A DNA stretch of 64,000 nucleotides from Alteriqipengyuania halimionae (GTDB lineage Bacteria > Pseudomonadota > Alphaproteobacteria > Sphingomonadales > Sphingomonadaceae): assembly GCF_009827575.1 (NCBI RefSeq), contig NZ_WTYR01000001.1, forward strand, positions 1,116,001-1,180,000, read 5' to 3'. The notes beneath the pieces were generated by a model that was given only the letters and a program-made list of their open reading frames with translations, made no database searches and was not told the origin of the DNA. A program made the translations under genes and the position numbers. Below, one piece after another: positions 52,370 through 63,869 of this stretch. Each line of letters starts with the position of its first letter. Positions within the stretch are counted from its first letter, which is position 1.

Positions 52370-53398
52370 CTAGGGGATGAGCAGCGAGCTGTCCCCGTAA
52401 CTGTAGAAACGATAGCCTTCCGCGATCGCGTGGGCATAAACGTCCATTATCCGCTCGCGCCCCATCAGCGCACTGACCAGCATCACCAGCGTCGATTTGG
52501 GCAGGTGGAAATTGGTCATCAGCCCGTCGACCGCACGGAAGCGATAGCCCGGGGTGATGAAGATGTCGGTATCGGCGACGAAGGGCTGGATCGTACCGTC
52601 TGTAGCAGCCGCGCTTTCGAGCGTGCGCAAGCTGGTGGTGCCGACCGCGATGATCCGGCCACCCGCAGCCCGTCCGGCATTGAGGCGGTCGGCGGTTGCC
52701 GCGTCGATCCGGCCCCATTCGGAATGCATCACGTGATCGTCGGTATTTTCGGCCTTTACCGGCAGGAAGGTCCCCGCCCCGACATGCAGCGTGATCGTCT
52801 CACGCCGCACGCCTTTCGCGTCGAGCGCGGCGACCAGGTCGTCGGTGAAGTGCAGCGCTGCGGTGGGCGCGGCGACCGCGCCATCCTCGGCCGCGAACAT
52901 GGTCTGGTAGTCCGCGCGGTCCTGCGCGTCGGTGGCCCGCTTGCCCGCGATATAGGGCGGCAGGGGCATTGTGCCCGCGCGTTCGAGAAGGATTTCGACC
53001 GGCTCTTCGCCCTCGAATGCGAGCGTCAGGCTGCCATCGGCATGCCGCGCCTCGGCGATTGCAGTCACGCCGCCGCCGAATACCAGCTGGTCTCCTTCGC
53101 GCACGCGCTTGGCGTTGCGAATGAAGGCCTGCCAGCGGCGCAGATCGATCCGCTTGTGCAGCGTCGCGCCGATCTTCGCTTCCCCGCGCCGGCCTTCGAG
53201 CTGGGCGGGAATGACGCGAGTGTCGTTGAACACCAGCACATCGCCTTCGCGCAGCAGGTCGGGCAGATCGCGCACGGTGCGATCGGTGAAGGGAGCATCG
53301 CCTTCCACCACCAGCATGCGCGCCGAATCGCGCGGCCGCGCGGGGCGCAGCGCGATCAGTTCGGGCGGAAGGTCGAAATCGAAATCGGAGACGCGCAT
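52370..53398 (-). CDS. queA: tRNA preQ1(34) S-adenosylmethionine ribosyltransferase-isomerase
   Basis: A 342-residue QueA, which transfers ribose from SAM to preQ1 in tRNA to make epoxyqueuosine. Motifs: [77 protein letters not shown] and [32 protein letters not shown]. Length is normal. It is minus strand, 93 bases downstream of the peptidyl-prolyl isomerase gene, and may share its transcript. Confidence 0.96.
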   Translation of the reverse strand: MRVSDFDFDLPPELIALRPARPRDSARMLVVEGDAPFTDRTVRDLPDLLREGDVLVFNDTRVIPAQLEGRRGEAKIGATLHKRIDLRRWQAFIRNAKRVREGDQLVFGGGVTAIAEARHADGSLTLAFEGEEPVEILLERAGTMPLPPYIAGKRATDAQDRADYQTMFAAEDGAVAAPTAALHFTDDLVAALDAKGVRRETITLHVGAGTFLPVKAENTDDHVMHSEWGRIDAATADRLNAGRAAGGRIIAVGTTSLRTLESAAATDGTIQPFVADTDIFITPGYRFRAVDGLMTNFHLPKSTLVMLVSALMGRERIMDVYAHAIAEGYRFYSYGDSSLLIP

Positions 53399-53491
53399 GG
53401 CTTTTGTAACAGTGCCCTCGCGCAGGCGGGAGCTCCCTCTACCCGGCGCTTTTTCTGAAGAGGTCCGCGCCGAAGCCGAGAACCTGAGACA

Positions 53492-54220
53492 TCAATTCCC
53501 GAGGATATCGGCGTCGGTCACTTCCTCCTCGACCGGCGTGGCCGCGGGCAGCGGGGGTTGGGGGATCGGACGCGCGAGGTTCTGGGTCGCGATACTGGCC
53601 TGAACGATCGTCGTGGGATCGGCCGGCGGTTCGCCCCGATTGATTTCGTCGACATATTGCATGCCGCCGATCACGCGACCGAAATTGGTGTACTTGCGAT
53701 CAAGCAGGAAGGTCGGCGTATAGACGATGAAGAACTGGCTGTTGGCACTGTCCTCTTCCCCCGCGCGCGCCATCGAGACCGACCCGCGAAGGTGCGGCAG
53801 CGAGTTGAACTCGGCCTGCAGGTCAGGAAGCTGCGAGCCGCCCGTGCCCGTCCCGGTCGGGTCGCCGCCTTGCGCCATGAAGCCTTCGATCACGCGGTGG
53901 AACGGGGTGCCGTTATAGAAACCCTGCAAGGTCAGCGTCTTGATCCGCTCGACATGTTCGGGCGCCCAGTCGGGCTTGAGACGGATCGCGACGCGGCCGC
54001 CATTCGACAGATCCAGCAGCCAGATATTCTCGCGATCGACGCTCATATTGGGGTTCACCACCGGATCGAGCTGGCGGCTGATCGGCAGGCGAGTGTCGCT
54101 CGCTTCGGCGGATGCATCGGTTGCGACGTCGGAATCGACCGGCGCGTCGGCATCCTGGGCCATCAGCGGGGTGGCGAACATCGTCAGCGCGGCAGTTGCG
54201 CAAAGCAGCTTGCGGATCAT
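53492..54220 (-). CDS. Periplasmic cyclophilin-type peptidyl-prolyl isomerase
   Basis: A 242-residue protein with a Sec signal peptide (MIRKLLCATAALTMFATPLMA-Q) and a cyclophilin domain: FYNGTPFHRVIEGFMAQGGDPTGTG (catalytic Arg in FHRV), LRGSVSMARAGEEDSANSQFFI, FGRVIGGMQYVDEI. The C-terminal tail is extended and acidic. It probably assists folding of envelope proteins. The start at 54220 is set by the signal peptide. Confidence 0.92.
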   Translation of the reverse strand: MIRKLLCATAALTMFATPLMAQDADAPVDSDVATDASAEASDTRLPISRQLDPVVNPNMSVDRENIWLLDLSNGGRVAIRLKPDWAPEHVERIKTLTLQGFYNGTPFHRVIEGFMAQGGDPTGTGTGGSQLPDLQAEFNSLPHLRGSVSMARAGEEDSANSQFFIVYTPTFLLDRKYTNFGRVIGGMQYVDEINRGEPPADPTTIVQASIATQNLARPIPQPPLPAATPVEEEVTDADILGN

Positions 54221-54311
54221 GTATCGTATCTCTGTAGCGGAAATGTCTGACCGCGCCTTACCCGCCCTTCGCTTGCAGGGCAATGAACGGTGTGGATGAC
54301 GCCGCTGGCCG

Positions 54312-54836
54312 TCAGTAATCGCCCAGCTGACCGATATCGGCCACCTTGGCCAGCACATCGGCCTTCACAGCCTCGCTGACGAACGGGGTGATATCGCCGC
54401 CGAACAGGGCGATTTCCTTGACCAGCTTGGAGGCGATCGGTTGCAGCGAGACATCGGCCATCAGGAACACCGTCTCGATTTCCTCGTCGATCTGCTGGTT
54501 CATGCCGGCCATCTGGTATTCGTACTCGAAATCCGCCACCGCCCGCAGACCGCGGATGATCATCGAGGCGTTCATCTTGTTGGCAAACTTCATCAGCAGT
54601 GCGTTGAAGCCGACCACCTCGATGTTTTCGAGCCCCATTGCCGCCACTTCGCGCTCGACCATCGCGATGCGCTCGTCGGGCGAGAACATCGGATTCTTCG
54701 AAGGATTGGTGGTGACGCCCAGGATCAGCCGATCGACCAGCTTGCTGCCGCGCCGGATAATATCCGCATGGCCGAGGGTGATGGGATCGAACGTCCCGGG
54801 ATAGATGCCGATGCGTTCTTGCTCGCTGGCGCTCAT
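54312..54836 (-). CDS. coaD: Phosphopantetheine adenylyltransferase
   Basis: A 174-residue enzyme of CoA synthesis, joining ATP and 4'-phosphopantetheine. YPGTFDPITLGHADII carries the TxGH-type nucleotide site (TLGH), RGLRAVADFEYEYQMAGMN the substrate site, and FVSEAVKADVLAKVADIG the C-terminal helix in place of ISSS. Length is slightly above usual. Its ATG shares one base with the ispA stop (TAATG), so the two genes are coupled. Confidence 0.95.
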   Translation of the reverse strand: MSASEQERIGIYPGTFDPITLGHADIIRRGSKLVDRLILGVTTNPSKNPMFSPDERIAMVEREVAAMGLENIEVVGFNALLMKFANKMNASMIIRGLRAVADFEYEYQMAGMNQQIDEEIETVFLMADVSLQPIASKLVKEIALFGGDITPFVSEAVKADVLAKVADIGQLGDY

Positions 54837-55750
54837 TACCGGTCCCTTTCCACGATATACCGCGCGATAGCGCGGAGCAGGTCGGCTTCATCGCCATAGC
54901 TCGACAGGTGCGCAATCGCCTGGTCGACCAGCATGCGAGCCTGTTCGCGGGCGCGTTCGGGGCCGAGCAGCGAGAGGAAGGTGGCCTTGCCCGCGTCCGC
55001 GTCTTTCCTCAGCGCCTTGCCGGCCAGTTCTTCGTCGCCTTCGATGTCGAGCAAGTCGTCGGCGATCTGGAAAGCTAGGCCGATGTCGCGAGCATAGCCA
55101 TGCAGATGCGTGCGGCCTTCGGGGGCCACGCGACCCAGGATTGCGCCGAGCTCCACCGATGCGCCGAGCAAGGCGCCGGTTTTCAGTTGTTGCAGTCGGG
55201 TGATGGTCGGAAGGTCGAAGTCCTCGCTCTCTTCCTCGGCCACCATATCCATGATCTGGCCGCCGGCCATGCCCTCATGTCCGCTCGCCTTGGCCAGCGC
55301 GGCGACCAGTTCGGCGCGGGTGAAGGGATCGCCGGTCATGTTCGGGCTCGAAAGGATTTCGAACGCCAACGCATGAAGCGAATCCCCCGCCAGCACCGCG
55401 GTCGCTTCGTCGAAGGCCTTGTGCAGGGTCGGTTTCCCATGGCGCAGGGCATCGTCATCCATGCACGGCAGATCGTCGTGGATCAGAGAATAGACATGGA
55501 TCGCCTCGACCGCGATCCCGGCACGCAAGGCGGTGGCGCGCGGCACCTGAAACAGTTTCGCGGTAGCGGAAACGAGCAACGGACGCAGACGCTTGCCCCC
55601 GCCGATCGCGGCATAGCGCATCGCTTCGACCAGTCGTGCGCGCTGATCGTCGGGCACGGGCAGGAACCCGTCGAAGCCTCTGTCGACATCGCTCTGAATC
55701 TCTTCGAGCGCGTCTTTCAGCAGGGTGTCGTTGGCGGCCGCGGCGTGCAT
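54836..55750 (-). CDS. ispA: Polyprenyl (farnesyl/geranyl) diphosphate synthase
   Basis: A 304-residue trans-isoprenyl diphosphate synthase. GGGKRLRPLL and the first Asp-rich motif DDLPCMDDD (short-chain type) are clear; AFQIADDLLD gives the second. LVDQAIAHLSSYG is near the end. It condenses IPP with DMAPP/GPP to supply quinone, hopanoid and carotenoid pathways. The ATG at 55750 lies 11 bases after the xseB stop; a longer frame to 55861 runs inside xseB. Operon xseB-ispA-coaD. Confidence 0.93.
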   Translation of the reverse strand: MHAAAANDTLLKDALEEIQSDVDRGFDGFLPVPDDQRARLVEAMRYAAIGGGKRLRPLLVSATAKLFQVPRATALRAGIAVEAIHVYSLIHDDLPCMDDDALRHGKPTLHKAFDEATAVLAGDSLHALAFEILSSPNMTGDPFTRAELVAALAKASGHEGMAGGQIMDMVAEEESEDFDLPTITRLQQLKTGALLGASVELGAILGRVAPEGRTHLHGYARDIGLAFQIADDLLDIEGDEELAGKALRKDADAGKATFLSLLGPERAREQARMLVDQAIAHLSSYGDEADLLRAIARYIVERDR

Positions 55751-55761
55751 CGGGGGGCGGA

Positions 55762-56010
55762 TCAATTCGCGTCCAGCGGCACGGTGCCCGAGGCGCGGCC
55801 CTGCGCATCGGTGACGATCTTGTCGATCCGGGCCTGCGCCGAATCGAGCCGTTTCTGGCAATGCGCGCGCAATTTCTCGCCTCGCTCATACAGCGTGATC
55901 GATTCGTCGAGCGGCACTTCGCCGCCCTCGAGTTTGCGCACCACGTCTTCGAGCGCGCGCAGCGCGTCCTCGAAGCTCATTGCGGAAATGTCGGTTTTGT
56001 CCTCTGCCAT
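55762..56010 (-). CDS. xseB: Exodeoxyribonuclease VII small subunit
   Basis: An 82-residue protein, DISAMSFEDALRALEDVVRKLEGGEVPLDESITLYERGEKLRAHCQKRLDSA, the typical two-helix XseB fold with E-x-I-V-x-x-L-E-x-G. It partners XseA (not in this window) to degrade single-stranded DNA. It is first of the xseB-ispA-coaD run, an arrangement common in bacteria (xseB-ispA). Confidence 0.95.
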   Translation of the reverse strand: MAEDKTDISAMSFEDALRALEDVVRKLEGGEVPLDESITLYERGEKLRAHCQKRLDSAQARIDKIVTDAQGRASGTVPLDAN

Positions 56011-56074
56011 CGCGCGGCAGCATTGACGGGGCGCGGGTGGCGGGTCAAGCATGCGCGCGACAGGGGAGTACAGG

Positions 56075-56470
56075 ATGAAGTGGATTGTCGCCTATCTTGG
56101 CTGCGCGCTCGCCTTCGGCGTTCTCGACGCGCTGTGGCTGCGCTGGGCCGGCCCAAATTTCTACCGTCCCCGTCTCGGCGACATTCTGGCCGAGAGTTTC
56201 CATGCCGCGCCCGCCATCGCGTTCTACCTGATCTACATCGCCGGGATGGTGTGGTTCGCGGTGCATCCCGGCATGGTCGACGGAATTGGCGCGGCAGCGC
56301 TGAACGGCGCGCTTCTGGGAGCGCTGGCCTATGCGACCTACGATCTCACCAGCCAGGCCGTGCTCAAGCAGTGGTCGACCACTGTGACCGTCGCCGATAT
56401 CGCATGGGGCGCGTTCGCGACGGCAGTCGCCGCTGCGGCCGGGACCTGGGCGGTGGAGAAATTTGCCTGA
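56075..56470 (+). CDS. DUF2177 family membrane protein
   Basis: A 131-residue protein with four membrane helices: WIVAYLGCALAFGVLDALWL, AIAFYLIYIAGMVWFAV, GALLGALAYATYDLTSQAVL and IAWGAFATAVAAAAGTWAV. GVLDALWLRWAGPNFYRPRLGDI and ATYDLTSQA are the DUF2177 signatures. Role unknown. The ATG at 56075 follows GGGGAGTACAGG. It is divergent from xseB across 64 bases. Confidence 0.85.
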   Translation: MKWIVAYLGCALAFGVLDALWLRWAGPNFYRPRLGDILAESFHAAPAIAFYLIYIAGMVWFAVHPGMVDGIGAAALNGALLGALAYATYDLTSQAVLKQWSTTVTVADIAWGAFATAVAAAAGTWAVEKFA

Positions 56471-56515
56471 CCGCGCATCAGGTCGGGTCATCACATGCAA
56501 TCTTCAGGGGGATAG

Positions 56516-57187
56516 ATGTTTATAGGACACTGGGCGCCAGCACTCGCGGCGGCCGCATCGACGAAAAAGGCACCCAAGCTCGGCACGTTGTTCGTGGCCG
56601 CGCAGCTGGTCGACTGGGCGTTCTTTACGCTCGCGCTGGTGGGAATCGAAAAGATGCGGATCGACCCTGCGGCAAGCAAGATGGTCCCGTTCGACCTCTA
56701 TCACATGCCGATCACCCATAGCCTGCTGGGCACGGCCGGGTTCGCCGCAGTATTCGGACTGATCGTGCTGTTGCTGAGTCGCAATGCGACAGGCGCGGTG
56801 ATCGCCGCGCTGGTCGTGCTCTCGCACTGGTTCGTGGACTGGCTGGTCCACGTGCCCGATCTCACCATGGCAGGCGGCGATCACAAGCTCGGCCTCGGCC
56901 TGTGGAACCATCCGGCGATCGCGATCACGCTCGAACTGGGCATCACCGCCCTCGCCTTCTGGTGGTACGTCCGCAGCACCAAGGGGCCGCTGGTGCCGCC
57001 GATCGTCCTCGCAGTGGTGCTGCTCGTCTTCCAGCTCTACAACTGGTTCGGCCCGCAACCGGTGATTGCCGAACCGCAGCTCTATATCACCGCTCTGGTG
57101 TCCTACGCGATCGCGACCTTGCTCGCGGCATGGGTCGGCTCGACCCGCTGGCACCGCAGCCAGGTGGGGCTCGGCGTTTCGAGCTAG
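56516..57187 (+). CDS. YdjM-like membrane protein
   Basis: A 223-residue protein with about six membrane helices. The N-terminal GHWAPALAAAA, MPITHSLLGTAGFA and VVLSHWFVDWLVHVPDLT place His/Asp residues at helix ends, as in YdjM-type membrane-bound metal-dependent hydrolases. The catalytic role is inferred only from that pattern. It lies 45 bases after the DUF2177 gene and 57 bases before purL, same strand. Confidence 0.7.
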   Translation: MFIGHWAPALAAAASTKKAPKLGTLFVAAQLVDWAFFTLALVGIEKMRIDPAASKMVPFDLYHMPITHSLLGTAGFAAVFGLIVLLLSRNATGAVIAALVVLSHWFVDWLVHVPDLTMAGGDHKLGLGLWNHPAIAITLELGITALAFWWYVRSTKGPLVPPIVLAVVLLVFQLYNWFGPQPVIAEPQLYITALVSYAIATLLAAWVGSTRWHRSQVGLGVSS

Positions 57188-57244
57188 GGGAATTTTCGTT
57201 GCGGAGAGATGACAGGCGGCAACCCTTGGACTAAGGCGCGGCGC

Positions 57245-59855
<2,611 letters not shown>

Positions 59856-59856
59856 A

Positions 59857-60264
59857 ATGACGGCAGGATATTCCGATACGCCCTTGGCGAAAAAGCTCAA
59901 TTTGCGTGACGGGCAGACTTGCTGGTTCGACGGCATGCCCGAAAGCGTGCAGGACGAAATCGGCGAATACGCGCTCGAACTGCATTTCGTGGGTGAGCCG
60001 TGCGAAGGCCTCGATGCAGCGCATGTGTTCGTCACGACCGCCGACGCATTGCAGCGTCAACTCGAAACCTTGCGCGGTGTGCTCGCACCCGATGGGCAGG
60101 TCTGGGTCAGTTGGCCCAAGGCGGGATCGGGTGTCGCGTCCGAAATCAACGAACACGACGTGCGCACCGCAGGCCTGGCGCTCGGCTTCGTCGATACCAA
60201 GACATGCGCGGTCGACGAGGTGTGGTCCGCCGTAAAATTCGCGATCCGCAAGGACTTGCGGTGA
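59857..60264 (+). CDS. DUF3052-like protein
   Basis: A 135-residue soluble protein, MTAGYSDTPLAKKLNLRDGQ, then VFVTTADALQRQLETLRGVLAPDGQVWVSWPKAGSGVASEINEHDVR and GLALGFVDTKTCAVDEVWSAVKFAIRK. The WVSWPK segment and the length fit the DUF3052 family, a methyltransferase-like fold without a known reaction. It starts one base after the previous stop, and the nitroreductase gene overlaps its own stop, so the three are one unit. Confidence 0.8.
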   Translation: MTAGYSDTPLAKKLNLRDGQTCWFDGMPESVQDEIGEYALELHFVGEPCEGLDAAHVFVTTADALQRQLETLRGVLAPDGQVWVSWPKAGSGVASEINEHDVRTAGLALGFVDTKTCAVDEVWSAVKFAIRKDLR

Positions 60265-60947
60265 GCGAAACGCACCACCCCTTCCCCGCCCTGCCGGATC
60301 TCTCCGATGATGAGCGGGTCGCGCGCGCCAAGGCTGCGTTCGAACGCCTCAAGACCCGCCATTCCTGCCGCGCCTTTGCCGATACGCCGGTGCCGCGCGC
60401 CGTCATCGAAAACGCGATTGCTGCAGCCGGTACCGCGCCCAACGGGGCCAATCACCAGCCCTGGCATTTCGTCGCGGTGTCGTCGCCCGAGACGAAGCGC
60501 GCGATCCGCGAAGCGGCGGAGGCCGAGGAACGGCGCTTCTATGGCGAGGACGGCGATGCGCCCAAGGCCAGCGAAGCATGGCTCGACGCGCTCGATCCGA
60601 TCGGGACCGATGCGAGCAAGCCCTTCCTCGAAACCGCGCCGTGGCTGATCGTCTGCTTCGCCCAGCGCAAGGGCGGGATGGACGAGGATGGGACGACGCA
60701 GAACTACTACGTCAGTGAAAGCGTCGGCATCGCCTGCGGGATGATGATCGCGACGCTGCACGAAGCAGGTCTCGCCACGCTGACGCACACGCCCTCGCCG
60801 ATGGGATTTCTACGCGAAATCTGCGGGCGGCCGGAATGGGAAAAGCCGCTGATGATCGTGGTTGTGGGACACCCCGCATCCGATGCGACAGTCCCCGGGC
60901 ATGCGCAGAAGAAGAAGCCGCTGACGCAGATCGCCAGCTGGCTTTGA
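60261..60947 (+). CDS. Nitroreductase family flavoprotein
   Basis: A 228-residue FMN enzyme. TRHSCRAFADTPVPRAVIENAIAAAGTAPNGANHQPWHFVAVSS carries the Arg-Ser-x-Arg-like FMN site and the NxQPW motif; ACGMMIATLHEAGLATLTHTPSPM is the C-terminal FMN site. The sequence is near iodotyrosine-deiodinase-like nitroreductases. It starts with GTG sharing bases with the DUF3052-like stop (GTGA). A perfect hairpin follows at 60975. Confidence 0.88.
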   Translation: MSETHHPFPALPDLSDDERVARAKAAFERLKTRHSCRAFADTPVPRAVIENAIAAAGTAPNGANHQPWHFVAVSSPETKRAIREAAEAEERRFYGEDGDAPKASEAWLDALDPIGTDASKPFLETAPWLIVCFAQRKGGMDEDGTTQNYYVSESVGIACGMMIATLHEAGLATLTHTPSPMGFLREICGRPEWEKPLMIVVVGHPASDATVPGHAQKKKPLTQIASWL

Positions 60948-60974
60948 GGGTGGTTTCCGGGGTAGGTACCGCAA

Positions 60975-60996
60975 GCCTTCGACGGATGTCGAAGGC
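60975..60996. terminator. Perfect hairpin between convergent genes
   Basis: GCCTTCGAC (60975-60983), GGAT loop, GTCGAAGGC (60988-60996): a nine-pair perfect stem with a four-base loop, between genes ending at 60947 and 61009. There is no T-run. Probably a two-way terminator. Confidence 0.65.
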
Positions 60997-61008
60997 ACAA
61001 CCAGCAAT

Positions 61009-61869
61009 CTACGCCACCGCGCTTTCGCCGGTGATCATGATATACGGATCCACCCCGTCGCTGCGCCACAGACGGTGGCATTCGTCGTAGACGGTCGGGC
61101 CGGTCGGGATGCGGAGCATGGCGCGGGCCTCGTCGAGCGGCATGGCAAGCAGGTCGCGGATCGAAATATCGGTGACGCGCGGCGCGCCCTTGCCCATTTG
61201 CTGCGCCTCGCGCACAGCCTTGAGCACCGGGGCTTTGACCCGCGTGACCTTGGGCGCAACACGCTTGATCTGAAGCGCCCCGAGATAGGCGATGAAGAGA
61301 TTGCCGAGCCCGCCATTCTGGCCGTGGGTGAACGCCAGCACGCATTGTTCACCGAGCGCATCGCGGCCGTAACCGGTCAGAACATGCAGCAAATCGTGCG
61401 TGTCGCGGCGGCGCGAAGCGTACCATTCGATCAGATCGCCGTATTTGGGACGATCGCCGAAGAACCGGTTGTGCTCCTCGACCAGGCCCGCAGCGGTCAG
61501 GCCCTCGCGCTCCATGAAGTCGCAATAGGCATGCGCAACCGTGCCTGCGGGCAGTTGGCGCAGTGTATCGTGGTCGTCGAGGATCGCGGGCAGATAGTCT
61601 TCGGTCGCGCGAAGATGTTCGCCCTGCTCGCTCAGCGTCAGTTCGCGCGCCATCGGCACGAAGTCCCGGCTCGGCAGCGATTCGAAGATGTGGAAGACCT
61701 GGCTCGTATCCTCCTTGTCGCGCACAAGCGCACGGAAATGATTGAACGCCTTGATCGGGCGCATCCGCGGCTTTTCGCGATCCGGGTGGCGGAACAGCGT
61801 GCCGTCGCGCGCAGTCTCTGCGGCGTCGGCCCGGGCTACGAGCGGGGGAAGCTGGCTTTGGTCGGTCAT
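61009..61869 (-). CDS. Coq4 family ubiquinone biosynthesis protein
   Basis: A 286-residue protein. HDLLHVLTGYGRDALGE fits the Coq4 metal motif HDxxH-x11-E. LTLSEQGEHLRATEDYL, RPKYGDLIEWYASRRRDTHD and QNGGLGNLFIAYLGALQIKRVAPK are also in keeping. Coq4 organises, or takes a catalytic part in, ubiquinone ring assembly; bacterial members are found mainly in Alphaproteobacteria. An operator-like palindrome lies 16-29 bases before the start. Confidence 0.88.
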   Translation of the reverse strand: MTDQSQLPPLVARADAAETARDGTLFRHPDREKPRMRPIKAFNHFRALVRDKEDTSQVFHIFESLPSRDFVPMARELTLSEQGEHLRATEDYLPAILDDHDTLRQLPAGTVAHAYCDFMEREGLTAAGLVEEHNRFFGDRPKYGDLIEWYASRRRDTHDLLHVLTGYGRDALGEQCVLAFTHGQNGGLGNLFIAYLGALQIKRVAPKVTRVKAPVLKAVREAQQMGKGAPRVTDISIRDLLAMPLDEARAMLRIPTGPTVYDECHRLWRSDGVDPYIMITGESAVA

Positions 61870-61884
61870 GGCATTCGCTCTTAC

Positions 61885-61898
61885 TTACACTAATGTAA
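61885..61898 (-). promoter_or_regulatory. Operator-like palindrome upstream of coq4
   Basis: TTACA-CTAA-TGTAA is a perfect inverted repeat with a four-base spacer, set in AT-rich DNA within the likely promoter of the Coq4-family gene. TetR-family repressors often bind this kind of site. No regulator gene is adjacent in the window. Confidence 0.55.
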
Positions 61899-61956
61899 AT
61901 ATAATCCAAAAGCCGATCGGTTCCAAGCCCCTACCGCAAACGTCTCGTGAAAAGCG

Positions 61957-62844
61957 CTATTCGCCAGCCACCCACTCGCGTTCGGGAATGCCGAGCAGCT
62001 TGAGCATGGCCGTCAGATCGCCGCGCTCGATCCAGCCATCGGCCTGCTCGCGCGCGGTCGGCTTGGCGCGATAGGCCATGCCGTAGGCCGCCGCCTGCAG
62101 CATCGGCACATCGTTCGCGCCGTCACCCATCGCCAGCGTGACCGCATTGTCTCCGATGTGTTCGCTTTCCTCGGCAAGCGTGCGCGCCTTGGTACCCGAA
62201 TCGCTGATCGCTCCGACCAGGTCGCCGGTCAAACGGCCCTCGTCCGTGGCGAGCCGATTGCCGACCACCCGTTCGAAGCCGATCATGTCCCCGACCGGAT
62301 CGGCGAACTGGTGGAATCCGCCGGTCACCAGCACGCTGCGACAGCCCTTTGCCGCAAGCGTCGCCACCAGCACGCGGGCGCCGGGCGACGGGGCGATCCG
62401 TTCAGTGAGGCATTGCGCAATCGCGTCTTCCGACAAGCCTTGGAGCAGCGCAACCCGCTCGCGCAACGCGCTTTCGAATTCGAGTTCGCCGCGCATCGCG
62501 CGCTCGGTGATCGCGGCAACCTTGTCCTTCAAACCGGCGAAATCGGCGAGTTCGTCGATACATTCCTGCCCGATCATGGTCGAATCCATGTCCGACACGA
62601 ACAGGCGCGGTACCTCGATCGGATTGTCCGACACCAGCAGGTCGCACGGTCCGAATTGCGCATCGAGCACGCGGCGCAGGTCCGCCGCCTTGCCGTGCGG
62701 CAGGTCTATCTGGAGCACTTCGCCGCAATGTTCGAGCATCCGGGCGTCGGCCACCGGCATGTCGCACGCCGCGAGAGCGGACAGCGCGCTTTCGAGACTT
62801 GCTTCGAGCGTGGCAGGTTCTGCTATCAGGCGGGCGATGAGCAA
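61957..62844 (-). CDS. serB: Phosphoserine phosphatase
   Basis: A 295-residue HAD phosphatase making serine from phosphoserine. [23 protein letters not shown] holds the DxDST nucleophile motif, [13 protein letters not shown] motif II, and [25 protein letters not shown] motifs III-IV. The N-terminus ([16 protein letters not shown]) is an ACT-like part. The only in-frame start near the conserved N-terminus is TTG at 62844, behind GGGAG; the frame upstream lies antisense to miaA. The start overlaps the divergent miaA start by eight bases. Confidence 0.93.
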   Translation of the reverse strand: MLIARLIAEPATLEASLESALSALAACDMPVADARMLEHCGEVLQIDLPHGKAADLRRVLDAQFGPCDLLVSDNPIEVPRLFVSDMDSTMIGQECIDELADFAGLKDKVAAITERAMRGELEFESALRERVALLQGLSEDAIAQCLTERIAPSPGARVLVATLAAKGCRSVLVTGGFHQFADPVGDMIGFERVVGNRLATDEGRLTGDLVGAISDSGTKARTLAEESEHIGDNAVTLAMGDGANDVPMLQAAAYGMAYRAKPTAREQADGWIERGDLTAMLKLLGIPEREWVAGE

Positions 62845-63802
62845 GGACGAAACTCCCGGAGGCGTGGAACGGAGCGGTGACAAGCCACCGCTCGCACTCA
62901 TCGCAGGACCGACCGCCAGCGGCAAGACCGGGCTGAGCATCGCCCTGGCCAAAGTCCTCGATGATCGCGGCCATCCTGGCGTGGTGATCAATGCTGACAG
63001 CGCGCAGGTCTATGCCGATCTCGCGGTCCTCAGCGCCCGCCCGAGCGAGGCGGAGATGGACGGCGTGCCGCACCGGCTGTTCGGCGCGTGGGACGGAGCC
63101 AATCCCTGCTCCGCCGCGGAATGGGCGGCGGCGGCGAAGCGCGAGATCGAGAACGCGCATATCGCGGACCAGGTGCCGATCCTCGTCGGCGGGACGGGTC
63201 TCTACATGCGCACGCTGCTCGACGGCATCGCTCCTGTTCCTGCCATTGAACCCGCGATCCGGGAAAAGGTGCGCGCCCTGCCCCAGGCAGACGCCCGGGT
63301 CGCGCTCGAACACGAAGATTCCGACGCTGCGGCCCGCATCGCCCCCGCCGATCGCACGCGAACGATGCGCGCGCTCGAAGTCGTGCGATCGACCGGCAGG
63401 ACGCTGTCGCAATGGCAGGAGCGCAAGGAAGGCGGCATCGGACACAACGTTTCGCTCCATCCGGTGGTCCTCCTGCCCGATCGCGAATGGCTCTACGAAC
63501 GTTGCGACCGGCGCTTTGACGCAATGCTGGAGGATGGCGCGATTGCGGAGGTCGAGGTCCTGCTCGCCCGCGATCTCGATCCCGATTTGCCGGTCATGCG
63601 CGCCATCGGCGTGCCCGAGATCGCTGCCATGCTGCGCGGCGATGCCACGCGCGAGGAAACGGTTGCCGCCGGGGCCCTCGCCACCCGTCGTTATGCCAAG
63701 CGGCAGTACACCTGGTTTCGCCATCAGCCGCCCGCGCATTGGCCGCGTTGTGCCGATCTGCCCGATGTCGAAGCATGGGCCGATCGGATCCGCGCGGGGT
63801 GA
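62837..63802 (+). CDS. miaA: tRNA dimethylallyltransferase
   Basis: A 321-residue MiaA, which isopentenylates A37 of tRNAs. [18 protein letters not shown] is the P-loop, [13 protein letters not shown] the DSxQ site, [16 protein letters not shown] and [16 protein letters not shown] follow, with [14 protein letters not shown] near the end. Length is typical. The ATG at 62837 is preferred; the longer frame runs antisense to serB. Its first codons overlap the start of divergent serB, so the two promoters must lie inside each other's coding DNA. Confidence 0.95.
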   Translation: MSKDETPGGVERSGDKPPLALIAGPTASGKTGLSIALAKVLDDRGHPGVVINADSAQVYADLAVLSARPSEAEMDGVPHRLFGAWDGANPCSAAEWAAAAKREIENAHIADQVPILVGGTGLYMRTLLDGIAPVPAIEPAIREKVRALPQADARVALEHEDSDAAARIAPADRTRTMRALEVVRSTGRTLSQWQERKEGGIGHNVSLHPVVLLPDREWLYERCDRRFDAMLEDGAIAEVEVLLARDLDPDLPVMRAIGVPEIAAMLRGDATREETVAAGALATRRYAKRQYTWFRHQPPAHWPRCADLPDVEAWADRIRAG

Positions 63803-63869
63803 TGCTTTTGCTGGACAGAGCGGCAGAGACACGGCAGTTCTCGCCCTTCCAAACGGGAGGGAAACACCA

